64,000 nt of DNA from an uncultured Flavobacteriales bacterium (GTDB taxonomy: Bacteria; Bacteroidota; Bacteroidia; Flavobacteriales_E; Vicingaceae), in the NCBI GenBank assembly GCA_905479995.1, contig CAJQON010000013.1, positions 112,367 through 176,366 of the forward strand, given 5' to 3'. The notes under the pieces were generated by a model. That model had not been told where the DNA came from. It saw nothing but the letters and a program-made list of their open reading frames with translations, and did not search any database. Below are positions 1 through 8,999 of the stretch, in pieces; position 1 is the first letter of the stretch; every line of letters begins with the position of its first letter. A program made the translations under genes and the position numbers.

Positions 1-10
1 TGGATAAAGC

Positions 11-571
11 ATGATAGACCAAAATGAAAATCCTTGGAAAACCACGAAAAGCGAAGTTAAGTATGACAATGCTTGGATAAAAGTTACGGAAAATACTACG
101 ATAAATGCTGATAATGATGATGGAATTTATGGCGTTGTACATTACAAAAATATAGCGTTGGGAATTATTCCTTTAGATGAAGATTACAACACTTGGTTGA
201 TTGGTCAGTATCGTTACCCTTTAAATCAATACAGCTGGGAAATATGTGAAGGCGGTGGAATTCGAAATGAAGACAATTTGGAATCGGCTAAGAGAGAATT
301 ACATGAGGAACTTGGCATTAAAGCAGACAACTGGCAAGAATTGTTAAAAATGCATTTAAGCAATTCTGTTTCTGACGAAGAAGGAATTATTTACATAGCT
401 AAAGGCTTAAGTTACTTTAATCCTGAACCAGAATCGGGAGAAGTTTTAGAGTTAAAAAAAATACCATTTAATGAAGTTTATGAAATGGTAATGAATGGTG
501 ATATTACGGATAGTTTAACTGTTGCTGGAATATTAAAAGCCAAATTACTAATTGACAAAGGTGAACTTTAA
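11..571 (+). CDS. Nudix hydrolase, ADP-ribose pyrophosphatase-like
   Basis: 186 aa. A complete Nudix box (GX5EX7REUXEEXGU) runs from the GGG near residue 82 through RELHEELGI, so the Mg-binding glutamates are present. The domain after an N-terminal beta region matches the NUDT5/ADP-ribose pyrophosphatase subgroup, which cleaves nucleoside diphosphate sugars. The substrate cannot be fixed from sequence alone. The stop codon overlaps the ATG of the next gene by one base (TAATG), so the two are probably translationally coupled. No promoter can be judged because only ten bases precede the start. Confidence 0.9.
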   Translation: MIDQNENPWKTTKSEVKYDNAWIKVTENTTINADNDDGIYGVVHYKNIALGIIPLDEDYNTWLIGQYRYPLNQYSWEICEGGGIRNEDNLESAKRELHEELGIKADNWQELLKMHLSNSVSDEEGIIYIAKGLSYFNPEPESGEVLELKKIPFNEVYEMVMNGDITDSLTVAGILKAKLLIDKGEL

Positions 572-2064
572 TGAAAAGATTTAAGCCAAAAGCCATTTGG
601 ATTATTTGTATCCTATCATTTATTGCTGCCTTTTGGGTAAACGAGTTTAATTTAGACCACCTTCCAGCTTCTTTAATAAGAGAAAATAGCACCATTATTA
701 CCAATGATGATGCAAGCTATTTGCGTCCTGCTGAAAATTATTTAGCAACTGGAATTTGGAAAGACAATGGCAATACCATGCAAAGCCATTTTATACGACC
801 TCCGGGTTATGGTTGGTTTTACATGTCATGCATTAAAATTGCAGGAAAATCTAACGCACTCAACCTTTTAAAATTCATTCAACTCTTACTTTTTAGCTGT
901 TCCGTTTATTGGATTTTCTATATTGCCAACATTCTTTTTAAAAGTAAACGAACGGTTTACCTAGCTACCATTCTATATGGTTTTTTACCGTTTACCTCAG
1001 GGTTTTTATACTATACATTAAGCGAAGGAATTACTCCAGCATTACTCATTTTATATGTATTTCTCTTATTTAAAGCCCAGCAAGTTTCTATATTAAGAAC
1101 CAAACAACTTTATTACCTAATGGCCTCATTGGTACTTGCATATTTATTAATTATACGCCCACAATTAGGTCTATTTGGAACATTACTTCCGCTATTTTTA
1201 ATAAGAGATTATTTGAAATATGGAGTTGGTAAAACCATTTTAAAGATAGCCGTTTTTAGCTTAATAGGATTGAGCTTTACAATTGGCTGGCAAGTAAGAA
1301 ACTACAACCTTACAGGTGAGTATGTTGGCATTCATTCTATTTATTATGCAGATAACAACTCAATTTATCGTCAACCATTACAAGAACAATTTAATTTTGT
1401 TGGTGGATGGGGACAAGAAGGCGCTGAAACATACGAATACATGTTACCAATGTGGCAAGCAGCTATAAAAGGCAATACATCTCAGCATTTTGTTGATGCT
1501 GCTATTAAAACTTATCCTAAAAAAGTTATTGATTTCTTTGGTTACGAAAAATTAAGTAATGTGCTTAAAAACTATCAAGCCGCAAGTTTAAATCAAAAAC
1601 CATTTTACGAGCAAAACCTTCCTATGCCTCTTAAAACAACAGTTATTGAACAAGAACTTATAAATGAAATGAAAATTTTAACCAATGAGTTTAAAAGCAA
1701 ATTTTGGATGAATTATTACTTTATTGCTCCAGCCAAAATTTTTAAAGTAATGGCTTTTCATTCCAATTTATCGCATTATATTTTTCAGCATACATATAGA
1801 GGAACCCTTTTTGTAGAAGCATTAAGAATACTTTGTTTTGCACTCCATAGCTTAGTATTTATAGCATTATTGTTGAGCCTTTTATTCCTAAAACAAATGG
1901 ATTGGCGCATGGCTATTATCAACATTATCTGTTTAATTTATGTGTTCTATTTGTGTTATTTCCAGCGCGGAATTGAAGAAAGATATACGCTACCTATTCT
2001 TCCTTTGTTAATTATCGGAATATTTAATACAGGTTCAATAGTCCTTTCACGACTAAGGCGCTAA
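571..2064 (+). CDS. Polytopic membrane glycosyltransferase-like protein (GT39/ArnT-like)
   Basis: 497 aa with an N-terminal membrane segment (residues about 8-24) and roughly ten further hydrophobic helices. The first periplasmic loop has an acidic pair (NDDASY, near residue 46) followed by RPPGYGWF near 78. This is the arrangement of GT-C lipid-linked-sugar transferases of the PMT/ArnT type, where the Asp is catalytic. The donor is presumably a polyprenyl-phosphate sugar and the acceptor is unknown. It is coupled to the Nudix gene by a one-base overlap and overlaps convergent pdxH by 12 bases. Family assignment rests on topology and loop motif only. Confidence 0.6.
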   Translation: MKRFKPKAIWIICILSFIAAFWVNEFNLDHLPASLIRENSTIITNDDASYLRPAENYLATGIWKDNGNTMQSHFIRPPGYGWFYMSCIKIAGKSNALNLLKFIQLLLFSCSVYWIFYIANILFKSKRTVYLATILYGFLPFTSGFLYYTLSEGITPALLILYVFLLFKAQQVSILRTKQLYYLMASLVLAYLLIIRPQLGLFGTLLPLFLIRDYLKYGVGKTILKIAVFSLIGLSFTIGWQVRNYNLTGEYVGIHSIYYADNNSIYRQPLQEQFNFVGGWGQEGAETYEYMLPMWQAAIKGNTSQHFVDAAIKTYPKKVIDFFGYEKLSNVLKNYQAASLNQKPFYEQNLPMPLKTTVIEQELINEMKILTNEFKSKFWMNYYFIAPAKIFKVMAFHSNLSHYIFQHTYRGTLFVEALRILCFALHSLVFIALLLSLLFLKQMDWRMAIINIICLIYVFYLCYFQRGIEERYTLPILPLLIIGIFNTGSIVLSRLRR

Positions 2065-2706
2065 ACGTTCAAGCCTCCATTCATTATCAATATTGATATA
2101 CACAATTCTGTCGTGTAATCGACTCGGCCTGCCTTGCCAAAATTCAATCCTAGTGGGCTTAACAACATAACCTCCCCAATATTCAGGACGAGGAACATCA
2201 ATTCCATCAAACTTTTTTTGAAAAAATAAGATCCGTTCTTCCAATACTTTTCGGTCACTTATTACTTCACTTTGGTTCGAAGCCCAAGCTCCAATTTGAC
2301 TTTCACGTGGTCTTTTTGCAAAATAAGCATCACTTGCTTCAGTAGTCACTTTTGCTACTTCTCCCTCTATTCGTACTTGTCGCTCTAACTCTCCCCAAAA
2401 GAAATTTAAACTTATTGCATTGTTTTGAGCTAAATCTGTTCCTTTATTGCTGCTGTAGTTGGTATAAAACACAATCCCCTTCTCATCTAACCCACGCATA
2501 TAAACCACTCTAATTGATGGTGTACCGTTTGCATTAACAGTAGCAACACTCATCGCGTAAGGATCCAACAACTGGCCGTTTACCGCTTCTTCAAACCAAA
2601 CATTAAATTGCTCAATAGGATTAGCTTTAGCAGAAACTTCATCTAATGGCTTTCCTGAAAAATCTCTTCTAATGTTATTCAAATAGTTTTGTACATCTTC
2701 ACTCAT
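2053..2706 (-). CDS. pdxH: Pyridoxamine 5'-phosphate oxidase
   Basis: 217 aa, the usual length. It oxidises pyridoxine or pyridoxamine 5'-phosphate to pyridoxal 5'-phosphate with FMN. Seen are the FMN-binding stretch SIRVVYMRGLDEKG, the YTNYSSNKG motif, the ESQIGAWASNQS segment and the C-terminal EFWQGRPSRLHDR...WRLERLAP signature that binds substrate. It is a single gene facing the GT39-like gene and overlapping its 3' end by 12 bases, so the two mRNAs are complementary there. The product supplies the cofactor for the class IV aminotransferase at 4172-5020. Confidence 0.97.
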   Translation of the reverse strand: MSEDVQNYLNNIRRDFSGKPLDEVSAKANPIEQFNVWFEEAVNGQLLDPYAMSVATVNANGTPSIRVVYMRGLDEKGIVFYTNYSSNKGTDLAQNNAISLNFFWGELERQVRIEGEVAKVTTEASDAYFAKRPRESQIGAWASNQSEVISDRKVLEERILFFQKKFDGIDVPRPEYWGGYVVKPTRIEFWQGRPSRLHDRIVYINIDNEWRLERLAP

Positions 2707-2802
2707 CCTAAAAGCGGTTTTAATTTTTGCTAAGTTACACTTTTGGATAATTTATAAACAAGATAATTTTCTAGCTATAATTTCAGTATATTTATTACTG
2801 CA

Positions 2803-3396
2803 ATGATGAATAACCCACTAGATTACAACATTCAAGAACTCAACATCTTAAAACTTAAAAAAGGTAGATTGTTGTTAGCCGAGCCGTTTATGGACGATCC
2901 AAACTTTAAACGATCTGTTGTTCTTGTTACTGAATATGATGAGAATGGTGCCTTGGGTTTTATTGTAAATAAACCACTTGGATTACAAATTAATGAGGTG
3001 CTAAAAGATTTCCCTCCGTTTGATGCTCCTGTTTTTATGGGTGGACCTGTTCAGACTGACAGCTTATTTTACATTCATTCTCAAGGAGAATTTATTGAAG
3101 GAAGTGTGCCATTAGGTAACAACTTGTTTTGGTCAGGGAATTTTGATCAACTCAAAGCATTGGTGACTAACAACGAGATTTTCCCCCATGAAATTAAATT
3201 CTTTGTAGGTTATTCTGGTTGGGATTACAACCAAATTAATGAAGAAATAAAAAGCGATTCTTGGCTGATTTTAGAAAACAATTTTGATGGAATTGAGCGT
3301 TTTAATGAAGACCATTTATGGCAATCGACCTTACAAAAAACTGGTCATAAGCATGCCCTCTTGGCCAGCTTCCCTGAAGATCCTAGCCTTAACTAG
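2803..3396 (+). CDS. YqgE/AlgH family protein (DUF179)
   Basis: 197 aa. The family hallmarks GRLLLAEPFMDDPNFKRSVVLV, GALGFIVNKP, FMGGPVQTDSLFYIH and FFVGYSGWDYNQ are all present in order. The family is widespread and of uncertain biochemical role; AlgH is linked to alginate regulation in Pseudomonas. Two adjacent ATG codons (2803 and 2806) could start it. It is followed after four bases by a secreted protein gene in the same direction, probably in one operon. Cytoplasmic; no signal peptide is visible. Confidence 0.92.
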   Translation: MMNNPLDYNIQELNILKLKKGRLLLAEPFMDDPNFKRSVVLVTEYDENGALGFIVNKPLGLQINEVLKDFPPFDAPVFMGGPVQTDSLFYIHSQGEFIEGSVPLGNNLFWSGNFDQLKALVTNNEIFPHEIKFFVGYSGWDYNQINEEIKSDSWLILENNFDGIERFNEDHLWQSTLQKTGHKHALLASFPEDPSLN

Positions 3397-3400
3397 TTTA

Positions 3401-4186
3401 ATGAAAAGTGCACTCCTATTATTCGTACTTATTTTTACAACAACCCTTGTTTTTGCTCAAGATGATTATGTATTAGAAAAGGATGTACCAAAAGTAAAGC
3501 GCGTTTTTAGCGGCACTCCAAATCCTGACTTTACCAATTATGCATTAACGGCATCTGCCTATCCATTGCCAAAACGAGACTTTAGATTTTCTGGAACAGA
3601 TATCATTTTCGCAAAAGCGAGCTATGGCTTAACCAACGAAACAACTGTTTCAGTTAACCTTTCTCTTATTGGCACTTTTATAGGTGCTATAAAACACAAC
3701 ATTAATATTAGAGAAGGTTTTGACCTAGCCTTTTCAGGAAGTTTTGGGCAAGCCCTATTTATACCTGAAGATACTCTAGCAATTATTGGAGGTGGAGATA
3801 CTGTAACTCAAATTGGAGGTGGTCAGGTCATTGCAACGCTAGGAGATCATCAAAACAATTTAACCGGAGGAATAGGCGTTTACTACGCAAAAAGTAATTA
3901 TGAAATAATAGCCGGTGAAGAAGAACTTTTTCTGAACAATGTCTTTATTGCAGGGCAGAAACAATTGAGGAACAAAATATACTTGCTTGCAGAAGGAATT
4001 TACTTTTGGAACTACAACACCTTTACTGGATCAATAGCAATGAAGTTTATTATAAAAACTAGAATGAGCCTTTTAGTAGGGTTAATGCCAATTTACAGAA
4101 ATGGTCGAATTGGTCCTAATAGAATGGATTCCGATGGAGGAGTAATACCAATGGTATCATTTAGATTAACCTTAGATAGACACTAG
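3401..4186 (+). CDS. Secreted or outer-membrane beta-barrel-like protein, function unknown
   Basis: About 261 aa from the ATG at 3401, chosen because it begins a signal peptide (MKSALLLFVLIFTTTLVFA, cleavage before QDD) and follows the yqgE stop by four bases. The frame stays open upstream to 3284, but that part lies inside yqgE. The mature protein is rich in alternating polar and hydrophobic strands and glycine and ends in an aromatic-poor strand (MVSFRLTLDRH), consistent with a small barrel. No named family was recognised. The last 15 bases overlap the convergent aminotransferase gene. Confidence 0.7.
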   Translation: MKSALLLFVLIFTTTLVFAQDDYVLEKDVPKVKRVFSGTPNPDFTNYALTASAYPLPKRDFRFSGTDIIFAKASYGLTNETTVSVNLSLIGTFIGAIKHNINIREGFDLAFSGSFGQALFIPEDTLAIIGGGDTVTQIGGGQVIATLGDHQNNLTGGIGVYYAKSNYEIIAGEEELFLNNVFIAGQKQLRNKIYLLAEGIYFWNYNTFTGSIAMKFIIKTRMSLLVGLMPIYRNGRIGPNRMDSDGGVIPMVSFRLTLDRH

Positions 4187-5020
4187 CTTATTAAGCTCTT
4201 CTAATATTTCTTTGGTAGCCTTATTGTAATATCTTTTTTGTCGGTAAGACGCTACCCATTGAACACCATTAACCGCATTGGTTAAAAACATCTCATCCGC
4301 TTGCAATAGCATACTTCCATTTAACATCCCTTCAAATACATTGATGTTTAACTTTTTGGCAATGCCTAAAATTTGCTTTCGCATAATGCCATCCATACAA
4401 CCTTCTTCTAAAGCGGGTGTATATATATTGTGATTTTTGTATAAGAAAATATTGGAGCTAACACACTCCACTATTCTTCCCAAATCATTTAAAACAATAC
4501 AGTCATCAAGGTTATTTTCCTTTTTATAAATACCAGCCAATACATGCGGTATACTGTTGGTTGATTTAATTTGTGCTAAAGCATTTCGATACCTTCTTAG
4601 CTCATTATAAATATCTACATTTAACCCATTTTCATTTAACGAATATAAGTTATCACCTAACGGAGAAGCTTCAATTGCATAGGACTTACCTTCATTTTCT
4701 GGAGTATACAATCCATCACCAGATCTAAAAACAGTTAATCGAACCCTACCTCCTTTACGAATATGGTTTTTCTCGATCAATTTTAAAATTTGATCTTTTA
4801 GTTCATTAAAAGAAATGTTTGCTGAGTGCATTTTCAATACCTTCATTCCCTTTTTAAGTCTAATGAAATGATCTTCCAGAAAACAAGGCTTCCCATTTAC
4901 TATTCTAATCGTCTCAAACAATGCGTCTCCATACCTAAACCCTCTATTTTTGACTGTAAAAATAGCTTCGTCCTCTTTATAGAGAAACCCGTTGTAATTG
5001 ATGTAAAGTATATTCTCCAT
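4172..5020 (-). CDS. Aminotransferase class IV (branched-chain aminotransferase / aminodeoxychorismate lyase family)
   Basis: 282 aa with the fold-type IV PLP enzyme signatures. These are the N-terminal NRGFRYGDALFETIR, the PLP lysine in QIKSTNSIPH near residue 152, the glutamate-containing region VECVSSNIF and the C-terminal FLTNAVNGV. Members act as 4-amino-4-deoxychorismate lyase (PabC), D-amino-acid or branched-chain aminotransferases. The single-gene setting and DALFETIR motif fit PabC best, but the substrate is inferred. It lies three bases downstream of the HAD phosphatase gene, so they are co-transcribed. Confidence 0.85.
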   Translation of the reverse strand: MENILYINYNGFLYKEDEAIFTVKNRGFRYGDALFETIRIVNGKPCFLEDHFIRLKKGMKVLKMHSANISFNELKDQILKLIEKNHIRKGGRVRLTVFRSGDGLYTPENEGKSYAIEASPLGDNLYSLNENGLNVDIYNELRRYRNALAQIKSTNSIPHVLAGIYKKENNLDDCIVLNDLGRIVECVSSNIFLYKNHNIYTPALEEGCMDGIMRKQILGIAKKLNINVFEGMLNGSMLLQADEMFLTNAVNGVQWVASYRQKRYYNKATKEILEELNKLVSI

Positions 5021-5023
5021 AGC

Positions 5024-5503
5024 TTAAAATTGGTTCAAATAATTTGACAGCTTATCGTTCTTCTCTATTTTAATCCCTTTTATACCTGCTCGTTCTGCTG
5101 CAACAATGTCACGATCTGAATCTCCAACAAAGTAAGCCTCAGCTTTATTAATGTTATATTTTGCCAGTGCTTTTTCTAACATTAGTGATCCTGGTTTTCT
5201 ACAAATACAATTTTCGTTGATAGAATGATGTGGGCAATAATAAATGTCCAAAATATCGAGTCCAGCAGTATTAAATTCGCTACTCATATATTCGTGTACG
5301 GATGAAACATCTTGATGGTTATAGATTCCTTTGGAAATTCCTCCTTGGTTGGTAACTACAATAAATTCAAACCCTTTTTGCTTTAAAACACTTAAGGAAT
5401 CGAATAATCCATCTAAAATTTTAAACTTAGAAACTTGGTAGGTATAGTCATTCGGTTCAAAATTAATCACCCCATCACGATCTAAAAAAACTACTTTTTT
5501 CAT
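5024..5503 (-). CDS. HAD-IIIA phosphatase, GmhB/histidinol-phosphatase-like
   Basis: 159 aa from ATG 5503. The reading frame extends 11 codons further, but MKKVVFLDRDGVIN is the canonical family start. Motif I DRDGV carries the nucleophile Asp, motif II is VVTNQGGI and motif III/IV is GDSDRDIVAA. A zinc-binding loop CPHH...CICRKP is present, typical of D-glycero-manno-heptose-1,7-bisphosphate 7-phosphatase. It probably serves LPS heptose synthesis, although no other heptose gene is nearby. Operon with the downstream aminotransferase (gap of three bases). Confidence 0.85.
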   Translation of the reverse strand: MKKVVFLDRDGVINFEPNDYTYQVSKFKILDGLFDSLSVLKQKGFEFIVVTNQGGISKGIYNHQDVSSVHEYMSSEFNTAGLDILDIYYCPHHSINENCICRKPGSLMLEKALAKYNINKAEAYFVGDSDRDIVAAERAGIKGIKIEKNDKLSNYLNQF

Positions 5504-5564
5504 TCTTAAAATTTTGTTAAAGATAGCAAAACTCACTATCTAGCCAAATAATAAGGTGATTTAC

Positions 5565-6203
5565 TTAAAACACATTGAGTATTATAGTAATAAAATTAGC
5601 CAAGGTATTTGGCACAAAAAGAATGGTTAAAGTGAAGCCAAAAAGTGCTCCCCAAATGTGTGCATCATGAGCAATATTTGTTCCTCCTCTTTTTTGCATG
5701 TACATTTCATATATAATGTAGAGTACTCCAAAAATTAATGGAGGAATATCAATTGGAATAAACATAATATTGATTCCTCCACCATCAACAAATGGTAAAA
5801 AAGCAATAGATGCGAATAACACAGCAGATACTGCACCAGATGCTCCTACCGAGTTATAGTTGTAATTGTCTCTATGTTTTACCAAACTTGGAATTGTGGC
5901 TACGATCATTCCTCCAAAATAGAGCAGCAAGTAAAATAGTATTCCTAAAGTACCTAATTTATAAATTAATAGATCTTCAACCAAACTACCAAAAGAATGC
6001 AATACAAACATGTTAAATATCAGGTGCATCAAACTGTTTCTATCATGCACAAAACCATGCGTAATTACCCGGTGCCATTCTTTGCGATGAAATGCTTGAT
6101 AAGGATTAAACAATAATTTTGCGTAAAGCTCCGGGTTATTGTTCGCCATAAGCGAAACAATAACCGTAACTATAATTATGATAAGGGTAATGGATAGTGA
6201 CAT
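5565..6203 (-). CDS. Rhomboid family intramembrane serine protease
   Basis: 212 aa with six hydrophobic segments. The serine-histidine dyad of rhomboids is visible: GASGAV near residue 120 and AHIWGALFG near residue 184. The WHRVITHGFVH...HLIFNMFVLHSFG region is the family's L1 loop and TM2 with the conserved HxxxN. It cleaves transmembrane substrates within the bilayer; its substrate here is unknown. Its ATG overlaps the parC stop by one base (TAATG), so it should be translated from the topoisomerase transcript. Confidence 0.93.
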   Translation of the reverse strand: MSLSITLIIIIVTVIVSLMANNNPELYAKLLFNPYQAFHRKEWHRVITHGFVHDRNSLMHLIFNMFVLHSFGSLVEDLLIYKLGTLGILFYLLLYFGGMIVATIPSLVKHRDNYNYNSVGASGAVSAVLFASIAFLPFVDGGGINIMFIPIDIPPLIFGVLYIIYEMYMQKRGGTNIAHDAHIWGALFGFTLTILFVPNTLANFITIILNVF

Positions 6204-8998
6204 TAAAATAGTGTCATTTGATTTTCTTCGTCATCCGAATCATCCTTTGGTGGCACTTCTTTTTCAACCTTCTTTTCTTCTTTTGGAGCAGGAGTCTCTT
6301 TTTCTATTGCTGGAATTGGTGTTTCTTCAATTACCACTTCTTCCTCCACTTCTTTAACCTCTAGAATTACTTCTTTTGTTTTCTCCTCAACTATTTCAAT
6401 TTTAGTTTCTTCAACAACTTCAACTTCTTCTGCTTCCGATTCAACAACTATTTCCTCTTCGACTACAATTTCTTCTTCGTAGGGTAAGGCTTCAAGTAAA
6501 TCAATGTTTTTCACTTTATACTGTGTCAATCTATTCCCAATTGCCTTCATTCCTTTTATGGCAATAAATTCTTCCAATGCTATGGTTTCATTCTCTCGTT
6601 GAACACCTTTTATCTTATTATAGGTTAGTTCTATTTGAGGCAACCAGTCTGACGATACAATTTCCAATTGAGAGTTTTCATGTTCTGAAATGAACGATAC
6701 TTTTTTGTCGTAAGGTTCAATTAAGAAACGTTTTACAAAATACTGTTCTTTGTCTCCATCAAAGTAAACTGCAGCAATTGGTTTTTTAGGATTCCATTTT
6801 TCGATGATGATCATATCCTCTTCGAACTTGGTAAACAAATCAAAACCAGTCAATTGATATTCACCACTTTGCATCACGGTTAATATCTTGTCTTGCGCCT
6901 TAAATTCTCCTAAAAACTCTCCTCTTTCCTCAGAATTTAATCGTTGAACACTATCGTCAAACCAAATTTTTCTGGCTGCCAATGTTGAAACTCCTTTTTC
7001 TTTGAGTTCAATTTTAGCAACTTCAAATTTAGAAACTCGATTTCCTCCAGAAGCTCTACCTTTTATTGCTAATTCAGAAAAATCAATTTCAAATTTTAAC
7101 TTACGTACATTGGCTTTTGGTTTTAGTTTAACCAATACTGTTTCTGCTTCTCCATTTGGGTTGGCAGTAAACCAAAGTACTTTTGAGTCTGGATTTCCTT
7201 TTGTTAATGGATATTCTTTATCTCTAGTAATTGAGGTAACGGCAAAACGTTTCATCATTGCTGGACCTGTTTTACCATCTTGATAGATTAGGTTATATGT
7301 TGTTCTCTTGTCTCCTTTTTTCCAAACCCCAACATGGATAATTCCTTTGCCAAAAAATGCTTTTTGAGAAATTTTAGATACTTGCATTGTTCCATTTTTT
7401 CGGAAAACAATTACATCATCAATGTCAGAACAATCGGCTACAAATTCACTTTCTGAACGTTTTAAGCCCATTCCAACAAAACCTTCCTCTTTGTTCATGT
7501 AAAGTTTTACATTGCTTACGGCTACTTTAGTGGCATCAATGCTCTCAAACGACCTTAGTTCTGTTTTTCGTTCTCTTCCTTCTCCGTATTTTTTCTTTAA
7601 TTCTTTAAAATAATCTACAGCGTAATCTACTAAATTGGCCAAATGGAACTTAACCTTGGCTATTTCATCTTCTAAGGAAAGTAATTTTTCCTCAGCTTTG
7701 TCAGCATCGTGCTTCGTAATTCTACGCATTCTAATTTCCAACAAACGCTTTACATCATCATCAGTAACAGCTCTCAGTAATTTTTTAATGAAAGGCTTTA
7801 ACAAATCATGTGTTAAAGCAATGGCTTCATCGTATCCTAAACCATGTAGCTCTACGTATATTTTATTCTCAATAAAAATCTTTTCTAATGAAGAGAAATG
7901 CCATTGTTCTTCTAATTCGCTTTGACGAATTTCTAACTCCATTTTTAATAAATCGAGCGTTCGATGTGTAGAAACTTTAAGCATTTCATTTACACCTACA
8001 AATTTAGGTGTATCGTCTTCTATAATCCCTGCATTTGGAGAGATAGAAACCTCACAATCAGTAAATGCATATAGGGCATCAATCATTTTATCTGGAGAAA
8101 CTCCAGGTGGCAAATGAATTAAAATTTCGACATGCTCAGCGGTATTATCTTCTACCTTTTTAACCTTAATTTTTCCTTTGGCATTGGCCTTTAAAATGGA
8201 ATCAATTAACTTATCGGTAGTCGATCCAAAAGGTATTTCGGTAATTTTTAAGGTCTTTTTATCTTCTTGAGAGATTCTTGCTCTTACCTTAACTTTTCCT
8301 CCTCTTAATCCATCATTATAAGCCGAAACATCAGCCATTCCTCCTGTTAAAAAATCAGGATATATCGTAACACTCTTTCCTCTTAGAATTTTGATGGATC
8401 CATCAATTAGTTCGTGGAAATTGTGTGGTAAGATTTTACATGCTAAACCAACGGCAATCCCTTCAACTCCTTGTGTAAGCAGTAAAGGAAATTTAATTGG
8501 TAAAGTTTCTGGTTCTTTATTTCTTCCATCATAAGAGGATAACCAGTTGGTAGTTTTTGCATTAAAAACAACTTCTAAGGCAAATTTTGTTAGTCTTGCT
8601 TCTATATATCTTGGCGCTGCTGCTCTATCGCCAGTATAAATGTTTCCCCAGTTTCCTTGACAATCAATTAATAAATCTTTTTGACCAACTTGTACTAAGG
8701 CATCACCAATAGAAGCATCTCCGTGCGGATGATACTTCATGGTATTTCCAATAATGTTCGCCACTTTATTGTAACGTCCATCATCCATTTCTTTCATCGA
8801 ATGTAAAATTCTACGCTGTACTGGTTTTAATCCATCATAAATATGCGGAACAGCTCTTTCTAGAATTACATAAGATGCGTAATCCAAAAACCACTCGTTA
8901 TACATTCCAGAAATCTGAATAACATTTTCTAAGGAATCATTCTTTTCCCCTTCAAATTCTTCGTCTCTTTCTATATTGTCGTCTTCGTTCTCTGCCAT
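6203..8998 (-). CDS. parC: DNA topoisomerase IV subunit A with acidic C-terminal tail
   Basis: 931 aa from ATG 8998, one base after the parE stop. An upstream in-frame ATG at 9028 would overlap parE by 29 bases. The breakage-reunion domain includes the QRRILHSM segment and catalytic Tyr in AAPRYIEARL. The beta-propeller CTD is divergent, as in Bacteroidetes GyrA-like ParC. The last ~100 residues are a Glu/Val-rich, low-complexity tail ending in DDEENQMTLF. The last five residues resemble the QLxLF beta-clamp-binding motif. With ParE it decatenates chromosomes. First in order are parE, then parC, then rhomboid. Confidence 0.93.
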   Translation of the reverse strand: MAENEDDNIERDEEFEGEKNDSLENVIQISGMYNEWFLDYASYVILERAVPHIYDGLKPVQRRILHSMKEMDDGRYNKVANIIGNTMKYHPHGDASIGDALVQVGQKDLLIDCQGNWGNIYTGDRAAAPRYIEARLTKFALEVVFNAKTTNWLSSYDGRNKEPETLPIKFPLLLTQGVEGIAVGLACKILPHNFHELIDGSIKILRGKSVTIYPDFLTGGMADVSAYNDGLRGGKVKVRARISQEDKKTLKITEIPFGSTTDKLIDSILKANAKGKIKVKKVEDNTAEHVEILIHLPPGVSPDKMIDALYAFTDCEVSISPNAGIIEDDTPKFVGVNEMLKVSTHRTLDLLKMELEIRQSELEEQWHFSSLEKIFIENKIYVELHGLGYDEAIALTHDLLKPFIKKLLRAVTDDDVKRLLEIRMRRITKHDADKAEEKLLSLEDEIAKVKFHLANLVDYAVDYFKELKKKYGEGRERKTELRSFESIDATKVAVSNVKLYMNKEEGFVGMGLKRSESEFVADCSDIDDVIVFRKNGTMQVSKISQKAFFGKGIIHVGVWKKGDKRTTYNLIYQDGKTGPAMMKRFAVTSITRDKEYPLTKGNPDSKVLWFTANPNGEAETVLVKLKPKANVRKLKFEIDFSELAIKGRASGGNRVSKFEVAKIELKEKGVSTLAARKIWFDDSVQRLNSEERGEFLGEFKAQDKILTVMQSGEYQLTGFDLFTKFEEDMIIIEKWNPKKPIAAVYFDGDKEQYFVKRFLIEPYDKKVSFISEHENSQLEIVSSDWLPQIELTYNKIKGVQRENETIALEEFIAIKGMKAIGNRLTQYKVKNIDLLEALPYEEEIVVEEEIVVESEAEEVEVVEETKIEIVEEKTKEVILEVKEVEEEVVIEETPIPAIEKETPAPKEEKKVEKEVPPKDDSDDEENQMTLF

Positions 8999-8999
8999 T

